A stretch of DNA of 22,171 bases from a virus. The notes beneath the pieces are model-generated. The model did not search any database, was not told where the DNA came from, and saw nothing but the letters and a program-made list of their open reading frames with translations. The stretch lies in the IMG/VR virus record IMGVR_UViG_3300029893_000448, positions 1-22,171 of that record; one strand, 5' to 3'. The position numbers were made by a program, and so were the translations under genes. Below are positions 1 to 5,728 of the stretch, in pieces. Numbering within the stretch: the stretch's first letter is position 1; the number at the start of each line of letters is the position of its first letter.

Positions 1-40
1 TTGGTTTTGAACTGCGATGACCCGCAAAGGGAGGTTTTCC

Positions 41-256
41 ATGAAAAAAATAGGTTATAAACAGAGCTGCAACGGCTATGTGTTAGATAAGCTTCGGCTT
101 CAAAAAACCCTAAGCAAAGGCGTCAGCATCGAAAAAGCTTGCTGGAGCTGTCATTTCTACCTTTTCGGCGTGTGCTGGCTAAATGAAAAAGACAAAGTTG
201 TAAAGTTTGCCCTTGACGGCGTTGAATGGGCAAAACAGGAGTTACATGCCCATTAA
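41..256 (+). CDS. Small cysteine-containing hypothetical protein (71 aa)
   Basis: I do not recognise the family. The protein is basic, with Cys34, Cys37 and Cys45 (pattern CWSC then FGVCW) and an isolated Cys10. This could bind a metal, but the spacing does not match a standard zinc ribbon. I chose the ATG at 41 because GGGAGG lies 8 bases upstream; an in-frame ATG at 17 lacks such a site. It heads a tight run of three tiny genes. The next start (246) overlaps its 3' end by 11 bases, which suggests translational coupling. The function is unknown, and the coding call rests on the ribosome site and the gene packing. Confidence 0.6.
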   Translation: MKKIGYKQSCNGYVLDKLRLQKTLSKGVSIEKACWSCHFYLFGVCWLNEKDKVVKFALDGVEWAKQELHAH

Positions 257-341
257 AAATAAAGAGGTGGTAATAACAAAATTTGAGGAAAATATTTATC
301 GAGTAATTAAGGAAATTTTAGGAGAGGTTGAAACAGAATGA
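246..341 (+). CDS. 31-aa microprotein in a coupled operon
   Basis: This is a very short frame, rich in Glu, Lys, Ile and Val, and probably one helix with one strand. It has AGGAG 5 bases before the ATG, overlaps the previous gene by 11 bases, and its TGA overlaps the ATG of the next gene (ATGA). This packing is typical of real viral operons and is the main support for the call. No family is recognised. It could be a leader peptide that only couples translation. Confidence 0.4.
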   Translation: MPIKNKEVVITKFEENIYRVIKEILGEVETE

Positions 342-451
342 TTTGTGAGAAATGCAGTGAAACCTGCGTTTATGTCGGTTCAACCGTTGGCTGTGCAACA
401 GAGCTGTATGCTTGTCCAAAGTGTAGAAGAGTCTACGCTAATCTACGTTGA
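338..451 (+). CDS. 37-aa zinc-ribbon microprotein
   Basis: The frame starts at an ATGA overlap with the upstream microprotein and has GGAGAGG about 11 bases before the ATG. Its six cysteines are at residues 3, 6, 10, 19, 26 and 29. The pairs C3-x2-C6 and C26-x2-C29 form a classic zinc ribbon, and the end is basic (KCRRVY...LR). Proteins like this often bind nucleic acid or act as adaptors in archaeal viruses. The larger overlapping frames in this stretch lack good starts and any recognisable content, so I treat them as shadows. Confidence 0.6.
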   Translation: MICEKCSETCVYVGSTVGCATELYACPKCRRVYANLR

Positions 452-483
452 GGCATTATATAGTAGATGGCTGGGTGTAAGCG

Positions 484-508
484 TGGGTAGAAGGGTGGGA
501 TTTGAACC
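484..508 (-). other. tRNA 3'-end-like sequence, candidate attachment core
   Basis: Read on the minus strand, this is GGTTCAAATCCC followed by ACCCTTCTACCCA. That is a standard T-loop, the 3' T-stem strand, the acceptor 3' strand, a discriminator base and an encoded CCA. The 5' T-stem strand (CGCGG) pairs with only two of the five bases of CCCAC, and I found no matching 5' acceptor strand or D-arm. So it is not an intact tRNA. A 3' tRNA fragment ending at the T-loop is what virus attachment sites usually carry. A partial tRNA pseudogene is the alternative. Confidence 0.4.
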
Positions 509-515
509 GCGGATT

Positions 516-543
516 GAAGAAGCCCGCATTCACAGGGCTCCTC
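516..543 (-). other. Stable hairpin next to tRNA-like block
   Basis: In the minus-strand sense, GAGGAGCCC and GGGCTTCTTC form a stem of nine pairs (two G-U) around the loop TGTGAATGC. The plus-sense version is weaker because the G-U pairs become A-C. That asymmetry suggests that, if it is used, the structure belongs to a minus-strand RNA or is a DNA-level site for a recombinase beside the candidate attachment core. Confidence 0.35.
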
Positions 544-750
544 GTGATTGTCAAAGAGGCCCTCCTTCAAGTTTACGAGCCTATAGAATGTATTGGAAAT
601 TTAAGAGGGAGATTGGGTGGGACGGGTGTGGAAGCCTATGTCTATCTCGATTCTCTCCTTCTCCTTCTCTTTCTCCGTTCTGATTTTTCTTTCCCTTTCG
701 GAGCTGAAGCTTGGAGGAATGAGACTGAGAGGAATAAGTATAAAGTATAA

Positions 751-769
751 AAAACGCTTCTATATATAT
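751..769 (+). promoter_or_regulatory. TATA-type promoter before the methyltransferase gene
   Basis: The AT stretch TATATATAT at 761-769 follows the A-rich AAAACG at 751-756, resembling an archaeal BRE plus TATA box. Transcription would start near 790, giving a leader of about 70 bases before the ATG at 859. Another AT-rich run (TATAAAGTATAAAA) just upstream is an alternative box. Confidence 0.4.
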
Positions 770-858
770 TGAGAAGAGATGTGAAACAGAGGAAGAAAAA
801 AAAAGAAAGAAGCTCGAACAGTTGCTGATTTCAGAAGGACAGAAAGAAGTGAGGTTTA

Positions 859-2496
859 ATGTCGATTAAACCGTTGGATTACTGGCTTAACAAAATTCAT
901 TGTGGAAACGCTTTTGAGCTTTTAAAGCAGCTTCCCGCTGAAAGTATAGATATGGCCATTACGTCTCCGCCTTATTGGGGTTTAAGAAAATATAATACGG
1001 TTGCTTCTTATGGTTCTACTGACAAAAAAAGAGTTGAAATGTACCTTCAGCAACAATATATATGGTTTAAACAACATTATCCTCAATATGATTATTCAAT
1101 ATCTGATATTTGTTTTTCAAAATTAACAAAGGAATATTTTGGTTCGGTTAAAGCAGATTTTAAAACTGAATTTGATTTTGGAACAGAAAAACATCCACAA
1201 TCCTATATTAATCATGTAGTTTTGTTTTGTCAATTATTAAAACGTGTGTTAAAACCAACTGGAAGTTTATGGATTAACTTAGGAGACACATATTTTGGGT
1301 CATCAAGATGGAGTAAAAGACAACCACGCCGCCGAAAAGAAATTATTCTTTTCGAACAGGTACCTGAAACTAAAAAAGAAGCTTCAGAAGAAATAGAAAA
1401 TAATGCTTGGCTACAACCTAAACAGAAACTTTTAATTCCAGAAAGAATTGCCATAGCATTACAAAACGAGGGATTTTGTCTAAGAAGTGATATTATCTGG
1501 TACAAACCAAATCATTCTCCAAGCAGTGTTAAAGATAGATTAATGTCTAGTTGGGAACACGTTTATTTTTTTGTTAAACAAAAAAGATATTTTTTTGATA
1601 TGGATGCTATTAGACAACCACATATTTGGGCTAGTAGAGATAAACGTAGTTTAAAAAGGCGAGTGCCTATTCGTTCGGGTAAATCTGTTACTGTTGATGC
1701 TCCTTACAGTAGTTTAGCAGTTGGGTATCATCCGCTTGGTAAAGTATCAGAAGATGTTAGCTATGACAATAGTCTGGCAAGAAGAAAAAGTAAATTTTTA
1801 TTAAGTAAAGAAAAAACTGCGAGTCCTGCAGCTCGCGCATTAAGGACTTTATCTGAGGGAAAATTAACTACGCAAACTAAACAACAATTTCTAGATGTTG
1901 GTGCATACCTTAAACAAAAGCGCAAAAAACAAAAAATATCTATTGAAGAATTAGCGGAATTAACTGGGATGCGAGAATCAACGCTTGCACATTACTTTAG
2001 AACCGACTTTTCTGGACAGGCTTTGCCAGATAAACAAACATGGGAAGCTTTGAAACCTATTTTGAATCTTGGCAATTATGAAGATTTTATAACAGAAGAA
2101 ATTAGAAGTGCTTTACCGCAAATTCATCCTTTAGGTAGGGCGCCAGAAGATTTCTGGAGTATATGCACACAACCTTTCAGGGGCGTCCACTTCTCGGTTT
2201 TTCCTGGAAAGCTATGTGAAGTGCCAATTAAAGCTACGTGTCCAGAATGGATATGCGATAGATGTGGAAAAATCAAAGCAAAAATAGATTGCGGATGTAA
2301 TGCTGGTTGGCATACTGGTGTTGTTCTTGACCCATTCTGCGGTAGCGGAACAACCTGTGTGGTTGCCCGCAAATTGCTGAGAAATTTTATCGGGTTTGAA
2401 CTTAATCCCAGTTATGCGAAAATGGCGAGACAGAGAGTTGCTGCTATTGGGGAGCGGCTAGACCAAATGATAACTTCCTTTCTTGAGGTGGAATGA
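859..2496 (+). CDS. Beta-class DNA N4-cytosine/N6-adenine methyltransferase with internal XRE-like helix-turn-helix
   Basis: This enzyme transfers a methyl group from S-adenosylmethionine to an exocyclic amino group in DNA. Motif IV TSPPYW lies at residues 35-40 and the SAM-binding motif DPFCGSGTT near 490-499. The order catalytic, target-recognition, SAM motif defines the beta class. SPPY is the form most often seen in N4-cytosine enzymes. Residues about 347-384 look like an XRE-type helix-turn-helix, and about 460-482 hold a Cys4-like zinc knuckle (CPEWICDRCG, then CGC). At 545 aa it is longer than most beta-class enzymes because of the middle part. The DNA of roughly 1000-2150 is visibly more AT-rich than both ends of the gene and than its neighbours. 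No restriction enzyme lies beside it, so self-protection of viral DNA or an orphan regulatory role is likely. The ATG at 859 follows GTGAGG. Confidence 0.88.
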   Translation: MSIKPLDYWLNKIHCGNAFELLKQLPAESIDMAITSPPYWGLRKYNTVASYGSTDKKRVEMYLQQQYIWFKQHYPQYDYSISDICFSKLTKEYFGSVKADFKTEFDFGTEKHPQSYINHVVLFCQLLKRVLKPTGSLWINLGDTYFGSSRWSKRQPRRRKEIILFEQVPETKKEASEEIENNAWLQPKQKLLIPERIAIALQNEGFCLRSDIIWYKPNHSPSSVKDRLMSSWEHVYFFVKQKRYFFDMDAIRQPHIWASRDKRSLKRRVPIRSGKSVTVDAPYSSLAVGYHPLGKVSEDVSYDNSLARRKSKFLLSKEKTASPAARALRTLSEGKLTTQTKQQFLDVGAYLKQKRKKQKISIEELAELTGMRESTLAHYFRTDFSGQALPDKQTWEALKPILNLGNYEDFITEEIRSALPQIHPLGRAPEDFWSICTQPFRGVHFSVFPGKLCEVPIKATCPEWICDRCGKIKAKIDCGCNAGWHTGVVLDPFCGSGTTCVVARKLLRNFIGFELNPSYAKMARQRVAAIGERLDQMITSFLEVE

Positions 2497-2510
2497 TGGA
2501 ATTAAGAAGA

Positions 2511-2543
2511 TATAAGCAAATCAATACACTCTACTATAGTGTA
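2511..2543 (+). promoter_or_regulatory. TATA box with operator-like dyad
   Basis: TATAAG (2511-2516) is followed by the perfect inverted repeat TACACT-ctactat-AGTGTA (2525-2543). The dyad lies where the transcription start would fall, about 25 bases after the box and about 60 bases before the next gene. A protein bound there would block initiation. A related half-site pattern recurs at 4295-4304 and 4859-4871. Confidence 0.4.
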
Positions 2544-2599
2544 GCAATCATTATCGTTTAGCAGAAAAGAGAGCTAGATGATAGAAAGAGGAGTCAACT

Positions 2600-3124
2600 T
2601 TGCCGAATCCTAAGAATCTTTCGTACAAGCATCCTTCCTACAAGTTTAAACGTGCTTGGGCTTGGCCAAAAGAGATAGAGGATTTTATCCAAAATAAAAA
2701 TCGAGGTTTTTCGCTTCATGTTTGCTCTGGACAGAGCAAGATAGGTGATGTAAAGATTGACCTCTTCACCAATGCGGACATCAAAGCTGATATGTTCCAC
2801 CTGCCAATAAGAAGGCAAAGCTTTGATACTGTGATTTGCGATCCTCCTTGGAACTTGCCATACCATAAAAGGCATAAGCTGCTCTATGAATTGAGGGACG
2901 TTTTAAAACCAGGCGGACAGCTGATCTTTAATGCATTCTGGGTTCCAAGAATTAAGGGATTGAAAATAGAAGAATGGTGGATCGGGGTGTCAAATGCTAC
3001 ATGGCGTAACATTTCTCTCTTGATAATCGCCAGGAAAGTGCAAACCCAATTGGAGGCTTTTATTGAACAGGATTTGCGTGTATTTATTCAGCATGAGAGG
3101 CCAAGAGGAGGTGATAAGACATGA
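2600..3124 (+). CDS. SAM-dependent methyltransferase-like protein with DPPW motif
   Basis: The protein has 174 aa with a Rossmann-type methyltransferase layout. A glycine motif HVCSGQSKIGD sits near residues 40-50, an acidic strand-2 end follows (VKIDLF), and the catalytic-type motif VICDPPW lies near 78-84. After that comes VLKPGGQLIFNAFW, typical of strand 5. DPPW/DPPY is used by N6-adenine methyltransferases on DNA or RNA and by some N4-cytosine enzymes. It has no separate recognition domain, so the substrate is unclear. The start is TTG at 2600, 6 bases after AGAGGAGT. Its TGA overlaps the ATG of the next gene. It may add a second base modification beside the larger upstream methyltransferase. 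Confidence 0.72.
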   Translation: MPNPKNLSYKHPSYKFKRAWAWPKEIEDFIQNKNRGFSLHVCSGQSKIGDVKIDLFTNADIKADMFHLPIRRQSFDTVICDPPWNLPYHKRHKLLYELRDVLKPGGQLIFNAFWVPRIKGLKIEEWWIGVSNATWRNISLLIIARKVQTQLEAFIEQDLRVFIQHERPRGGDKT

Positions 3125-3459
3125 GAAAGTTTTCAGTAGGAGAAGCAATCCACATCTGTCATCTATTGAAGACCCCGGTATTTATGCATGTAAACGAGAA
3201 CGGTCAGCTGGTTAACGCCATCTACCGCTCCTGCAAACGTGAGGACCTGCTGGAGCTGAAGAAAGAGCTAGACCTAGGAGAAATTCGAAAGAGACATTAC
3301 AGTACAACGAAAGAGATTGACTGGGAGATAGGCAATTTATGGTTCTTTGGAGTGGAGGAATGCCAGATTGTCAGATATGAAGAGCGAGTGGTTCCAGCGC
3401 AACCGGAAAAAATCGAGAAGGTGCCGATCTACATTTGTGGGGAAGAAGATAGTCGGTAA
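3121..3459 (+). CDS. Hypothetical protein (112 aa)
   Basis: I do not recognise the family. The translation is soluble, mixed alpha/beta and charged, with scattered cysteines (CHLL near 13, SCKRED near 38, ICGEED at the end) that do not form a clear metal site. It is coupled to the methyltransferase-like gene by a 4-base ATGA overlap, with GGAGGTGAT about 5 bases before its ATG. The two products are probably made in similar amounts and may act together. The coding call is strong; the function is unknown. Confidence 0.65.
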   Translation: MRKFSVGEAIHICHLLKTPVFMHVNENGQLVNAIYRSCKREDLLELKKELDLGEIRKRHYSTTKEIDWEIGNLWFFGVEECQIVRYEERVVPAQPEKIEKVPIYICGEEDSR

Positions 3460-3491
3460 TAGTCTTAATCTAAACCGAGGAGGTGGAAAGC

Positions 3492-3974
3492 ATGAAGCGA
3501 GCATTCACATTATGGTTAGATGAGGAACTAATATCTTCAGTAAAGACTCTAGGTCACTCTGTAAGCAGCATAGTAAACAGCCTTCTGCAAGAGAACCTTC
3601 CTCTGATAGATTTAGCTTTATTCGATTTGCAGCCTCTCCTCTTTAGGCAGCAGCTGCTGGAGCAGAGAAATCGGATTTGTATTCAGCAGATAGAGCTGTT
3701 GCAGGGAGAAGTTAGAAAGAATGAGGAAGAACTGGCTGTACTGAATGAGAAAATAGGGAAAATCCTGGTGCAGAAAAAGAAAGTAGAAGAGAGCAAGAAA
3801 TTGGCTATGTTGTACCGAGAAATGAACAACATTATTGAATTTCACAACTACAACGTGGAAGCGTCTTGGGAAGCCTGTCAAGCTCTGCTTGAGCGCTTAG
3901 CTGAAGCCGGCAAGGGATTGTCGAAAGAAGCGTTCATCGAGCATTGCGGGAAGATAAAGATTTTGAGGGCCTAA
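3492..3974 (+). CDS. Ribbon-helix-helix-like protein with long coiled coil
   Basis: The N-terminus (residues 1-37, KRAFTLWLDEELISSVK then SVSSIVNSLLQENL) has the strand-helix-helix pattern of Arc/CopG DNA-binding proteins. Residues about 50-110 are rich in Glu, Leu, Lys and Gln with heptad-like spacing, and should form a coiled coil for dimerisation. The C-terminal 50 residues are helical. I set the start at ATG 3492 because GGAGGTGG ends 5 bases before it; the in-frame GTG at 3483 lies inside that ribosome site. It ends convergently with the minus-strand winged-helix gene, with a 4-base overlap. A transcription or partition regulator is plausible, and it is one candidate ligand of the dyads found in this region. 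Confidence 0.62.
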   Translation: MKRAFTLWLDEELISSVKTLGHSVSSIVNSLLQENLPLIDLALFDLQPLLFRQQLLEQRNRICIQQIELLQGEVRKNEEELAVLNEKIGKILVQKKKVEESKKLAMLYREMNNIIEFHNYNVEASWEACQALLERLAEAGKGLSKEAFIEHCGKIKILRA

Positions 3975-4258
3975 ACGTCTTCCTTTCTATGGATATCTAC
4001 ACCATAGTAAACTCTGCCTGCTTCATCCTTTCTCACGTCAATGTCGTGCCCGTCTCTTTGCCATTTTGCAACTGCCCTATACCATTCCGCGTAAGACAGG
4101 TTCTTATCAAACTCTGCCTTCACGAAGTCTCGGATTTCCCTAAAGGTGACTATTCTACCAACACATTTATTCAACACAACAAACCATTTCACTTTTGGAA
4201 GTCTCTTGGTCTTACCTCTTTCCACCAACTTAAGTTTCATAAACTCCTTTATCTCCAA
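3971..4258 (-). CDS. Small winged-helix-like protein, paralogue family member 1
   Basis: This 95-aa protein is one of three clearly similar small proteins here (others at 4901 and 5729). Shared features are an N-terminal M-x-I-x-x-F-like motif, a K-x-K/A-W motif near residue 24, a Gly about 10 residues later, a REI/HDV/REV helix, then a Ser, a helix, and a basic G-[HY]-x-[VI]-x-V hairpin with a Tyr near the end. The pattern of helices followed by a beta hairpin suggests a winged helix. The TTG start at 4258 follows GGTGA by 6 bases. It is the only minus-strand gene of the left region and shares a divergent promoter region (4259-4385) with the next gene, a typical arrangement for an autoregulator. 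DNA binding is inferred. Confidence 0.68.
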   Translation of the reverse strand: MEIKEFMKLKLVERGKTKRLPKVKWFVVLNKCVGRIVTFREIRDFVKAEFDKNLSYAEWYRAVAKWQRDGHDIDVRKDEAGRVYYGVDIHRKEDV

Positions 4259-4385
4259 CTTTATTCACCATGCCATGATAAATATGAAGTATCTACTCTA
4301 TAGTTCTATCTGCTTATAGCTACTTGTACAGTAAGGATTATGTACTATCGTATATTCAATCCTTAACTGAAGGAGGAGAAAATGT
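4259..4385. promoter_or_regulatory. Divergent regulatory region with dyads
   Basis: This stretch lies between divergent genes. It holds the small dyad ACTCTATAGT (4295-4304), a TATA-like TGCTTATAG (4311-4319), and a longer inverted repeat: CAGTAAGGATT (4329-4339) against AATCCTTAACTG (4358-4369), 11 bases matched with one bulged base. The long repeat ends 2 bases before the AGGAGGAG ribosome site of the plus-strand gene. It could be an operator or an mRNA hairpin affecting translation. Confidence 0.45.
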
Positions 4386-4826
4386 ATGGAAATTGAGGAT
4401 TTCCTCGCGCTGGAGCCAGTGCAATTCCGAAAGAGTAAGCGGGCGGGACATCGCTGGCACACACCGCTGGAGAGGTGGAGGATGCGGGTGAAAGCAGAGG
4501 TGAAATGGAATAGGCTGATGGACCTTCGATTTCGCGAAGCGTATGATGCGTATGTGATTAAATGGCTAAACTGGGAAACCTATAAATGGTTAAAGAGAAC
4601 GGATGAATATGCTATTTTGGTGGTCTACAGAGATGAGGCTACTGGCGAAATATGTAGAAGAAGAGTTAAAGTTGATGAGTGGTTTATGGGCGTGCGTAAA
4701 CCTCGTCCTTTCCTTTTCCTAAAATACAACAGGGGCAGGGGCAGAGTCTCTTATTACCCGAAGAACACGAGGAGCTATGCAGTGAAGAAGGAACAACTGT
4801 TTGAGGAGCTTGCAGGGAAAAAATAG
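4386..4826 (+). CDS. Hypothetical basic protein, distant relative of the winged-helix paralogues
   Basis: The 146-aa protein starts with MEIEDFLALEP, which resembles the first residues of the 4258 (minus), 4901 and 5729 proteins, and it contains AEVKWNRLMD, matching their KVKWFVVLN and KVAWNRVLE segments. The rest differs: it is very rich in Arg, Trp, Tyr and Lys, with a strand pair YAILVVYRDEATGEI and a basic tail. AGGAGG lies about 9 bases before the ATG. The ATG 4 bases earlier gives only four codons. RNA or DNA binding is likely from the charge; the exact role is unknown. Confidence 0.62.
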   Translation: MEIEDFLALEPVQFRKSKRAGHRWHTPLERWRMRVKAEVKWNRLMDLRFREAYDAYVIKWLNWETYKWLKRTDEYAILVVYRDEATGEICRRRVKVDEWFMGVRKPRPFLFLKYNRGRGRVSYYPKNTRSYAVKKEQLFEELAGKK

Positions 4827-4840
4827 GTGTTTGAGAAGTG

Positions 4841-4871
4841 TTATAAAGTACACATTCGCACTCTATTAGTG
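4841..4871 (+). promoter_or_regulatory. TATA box with CACT/AGTG dyad
   Basis: TTATAAAG (4841-4848) is followed at about the start-site distance by CACT-ctatt-AGTG (4859-4871). It sits about 30 bases before the next winged-helix gene. The half-sites and the CTCTA core resemble the dyad at 2525-2543, so one regulator may bind both. Confidence 0.42.
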
Positions 4872-4900
4872 AATCTTGAAAGAAGAAAGAGGCATGTTGT

Positions 4901-5173
4901 ATGGCTATGTCAATTGAAGAGTTTAGACGATTGCCTGAGAAGACGAAGGGATTGAAATCTATCGTACCCTGGAACGACGTGGTCAGCGAATTAACTGGAA
5001 CTGTTTTCTCTTATCACGATGTAAAAGCAATCGTGCTGAAATATAAGAAGAAGTTTACCCACAGTGAACTACATCGGGTTCTAAAACAATTAGAAAAGAA
5101 AGGTCATGTTATTGAAGTCAGACAGGATGAAAAGACTAGGAAGACCTGGTACGGCTTAGACTTGGAGCAATAA
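4901..5173 (+). CDS. Small winged-helix-like protein, paralogue family member 2
   Basis: This 90-aa protein aligns along its length with the proteins at 4258 (minus) and 5729. It shares MSIEEF at the N-terminus, VPWNDVVSELTG for the W-x-x-x-hydrophobic-x-x-x-G block, a central YHDVKAIV helix, SELHRVLKQL as a possible recognition helix, and a hairpin KGHVIEVRQDEKTRKTWYGLDL. AAAGAGG lies about 8 bases before the ATG at 4901; the family alignment would also allow ATG 4907. It is preceded by a TATA box and a dyad, so it probably has its own promoter. A DNA-binding regulator is the best guess; homologues with a measured function are not known to me. Confidence 0.68.
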   Translation: MAMSIEEFRRLPEKTKGLKSIVPWNDVVSELTGTVFSYHDVKAIVLKYKKKFTHSELHRVLKQLEKKGHVIEVRQDEKTRKTWYGLDLEQ

Positions 5174-5222
5174 CTCCTAAGAAAAAGCCTTATTGTAACT
5201 ATCAAATTGCATGGTGATAACC

Positions 5223-5339
5223 TTGTCTTGGCTGAAAAGGGAAAGACAGATTACCCTTTTTCACATTCAATGCTTTAAATGCAGAAGATGGAACAGTAAG
5301 TATTTTAGCAATTGCTGGTATTGTGGTGAACCGCTATGA
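5223..5339 (+). CDS. 38-aa zinc-ribbon microprotein
   Basis: The cysteine pairs C17-x2-C20 and C31-x2-C34 (WYCGEPL at the end) make a compact zinc ribbon of the rubredoxin or zinc-ribbon knuckle type, with basic and aromatic residues between. I prefer TTG at 5223 because GGTGAT lies 5 bases before it, the same arrangement as several other genes here; the in-frame ATG at 5211 lacks a ribosome site. Its TGA overlaps the ATG of the next gene. It is probably a nucleic-acid-binding or adaptor protein. Confidence 0.55.
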   Translation: MSWLKRERQITLFHIQCFKCRRWNSKYFSNCWYCGEPL

Positions 5340-5635
5340 GTGAAGACGAATATGATATAACTAGCTTTCTACATGAGTTAGCTGAAGTGCTGGGATATAG
5401 AGTGGTAGAGAAGCTGGAGGCGTTCCCCACTGATAAGGGGTTTGAGGATAAAACCATCGAAGAACTGATTGGGGAAATCAAGACTCTGCAGGCAAAGGAG
5501 AACTCAGGGAAAGCAAAGATAAGAGATTTGATTCAGAAGATAGAAACGCTTGAAAAACAAGAGGGAGTTAGATTTCCCATGTTGTACGCCGCCCTTGAAG
5601 TGGGCGAGACAAAAAAAACGAAAACTCTACACTAA
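5336..5635 (+). CDS. Coiled-coil protein, apparently frameshifted at an A8 run
   Basis: The 99-aa frame has a long charged helix (residues about 35-75) likely to form a coiled coil. No family is recognised. It starts at an ATGA overlap with the zinc-ribbon gene. Near its end it meets eight A residues (5611-5618), after which the frame closes quickly with an unlikely tail (TKTLH). In the +1 frame, sensible sequence continues for another 36 codons or so to 5726, just before the next gene. The full product may therefore be about 130 aa, made by slippage on the A run, or the gene may be mutated. Confidence 0.6.
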   Translation: MSEDEYDITSFLHELAEVLGYRVVEKLEAFPTDKGFEDKTIEELIGEIKTLQAKENSGKAKIRDLIQKIETLEKQEGVRFPMLYAALEVGETKKTKTLH

Positions 5636-5726
5636 AGCCTTGCTGGTGAAAGTCCTGAAGAAATTCGGATTAAAACCTGTGAGAACTCTTCAGCAGAGCC
5701 TATACGTGGATTTGCTAGAGGAATAA
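5619..5726 (+). CDS. Continuation frame of the coiled-coil gene after the A8 run
   Basis: From the A8 run onward the +1 frame reads RKLYTKALLVKVLKKFGL and ends in QSLYVDLLEE. It is well-formed helical sequence with no stop until TAA at 5724-5726. A TTG further upstream has no ribosome site, so an independent start is unlikely. It ends 2 bases before the start of the next gene, whose GAGG ribosome site lies inside it. I read it as the C-terminal part of the 5336 gene, reached by slippage or cut off by a one-base indel. Confidence 0.5.
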   Translation, partial: RKLYTKALLVKVLKKFGLKPVRTLQQSLYVDLLEE

Positions 5727-5728
5727 TT

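Larger units (their letters stand above)
452..858. other. 407-base intergenic region with tRNA-like block, pyrimidine tract and promoter
   Basis: I see no convincing gene here. From left to right it contains a minus-strand tRNA-3'-end-like block (484-508), a strong minus-sense hairpin (516-543), a pyrimidine-rich tract (about 647-700), and a purine-rich stretch (about 705-850) that includes TATA-like sequences before the methyltransferase gene. Open frames in this stretch overlap the hairpin and the pyrimidine tract and have low-complexity, implausible translations. Confidence 0.6.

Noticed and set aside
484-580. Complete minus-strand tRNA gene
   Set aside because: The T-loop and acceptor 3' strand are good, but the T-stem pairs at only two of five positions. 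TTGAAGG as a 5' acceptor strand leaves one mismatch, and no D-arm or 7-base anticodon loop with proper stems could be fitted.
345-750. Overlapping plus-strand frames of 112 and 82 codons
   Set aside because: They run across the tRNA-like block and the pyrimidine tract, have no good ribosome site, and conflict with the well-supported 37-aa zinc-ribbon gene.
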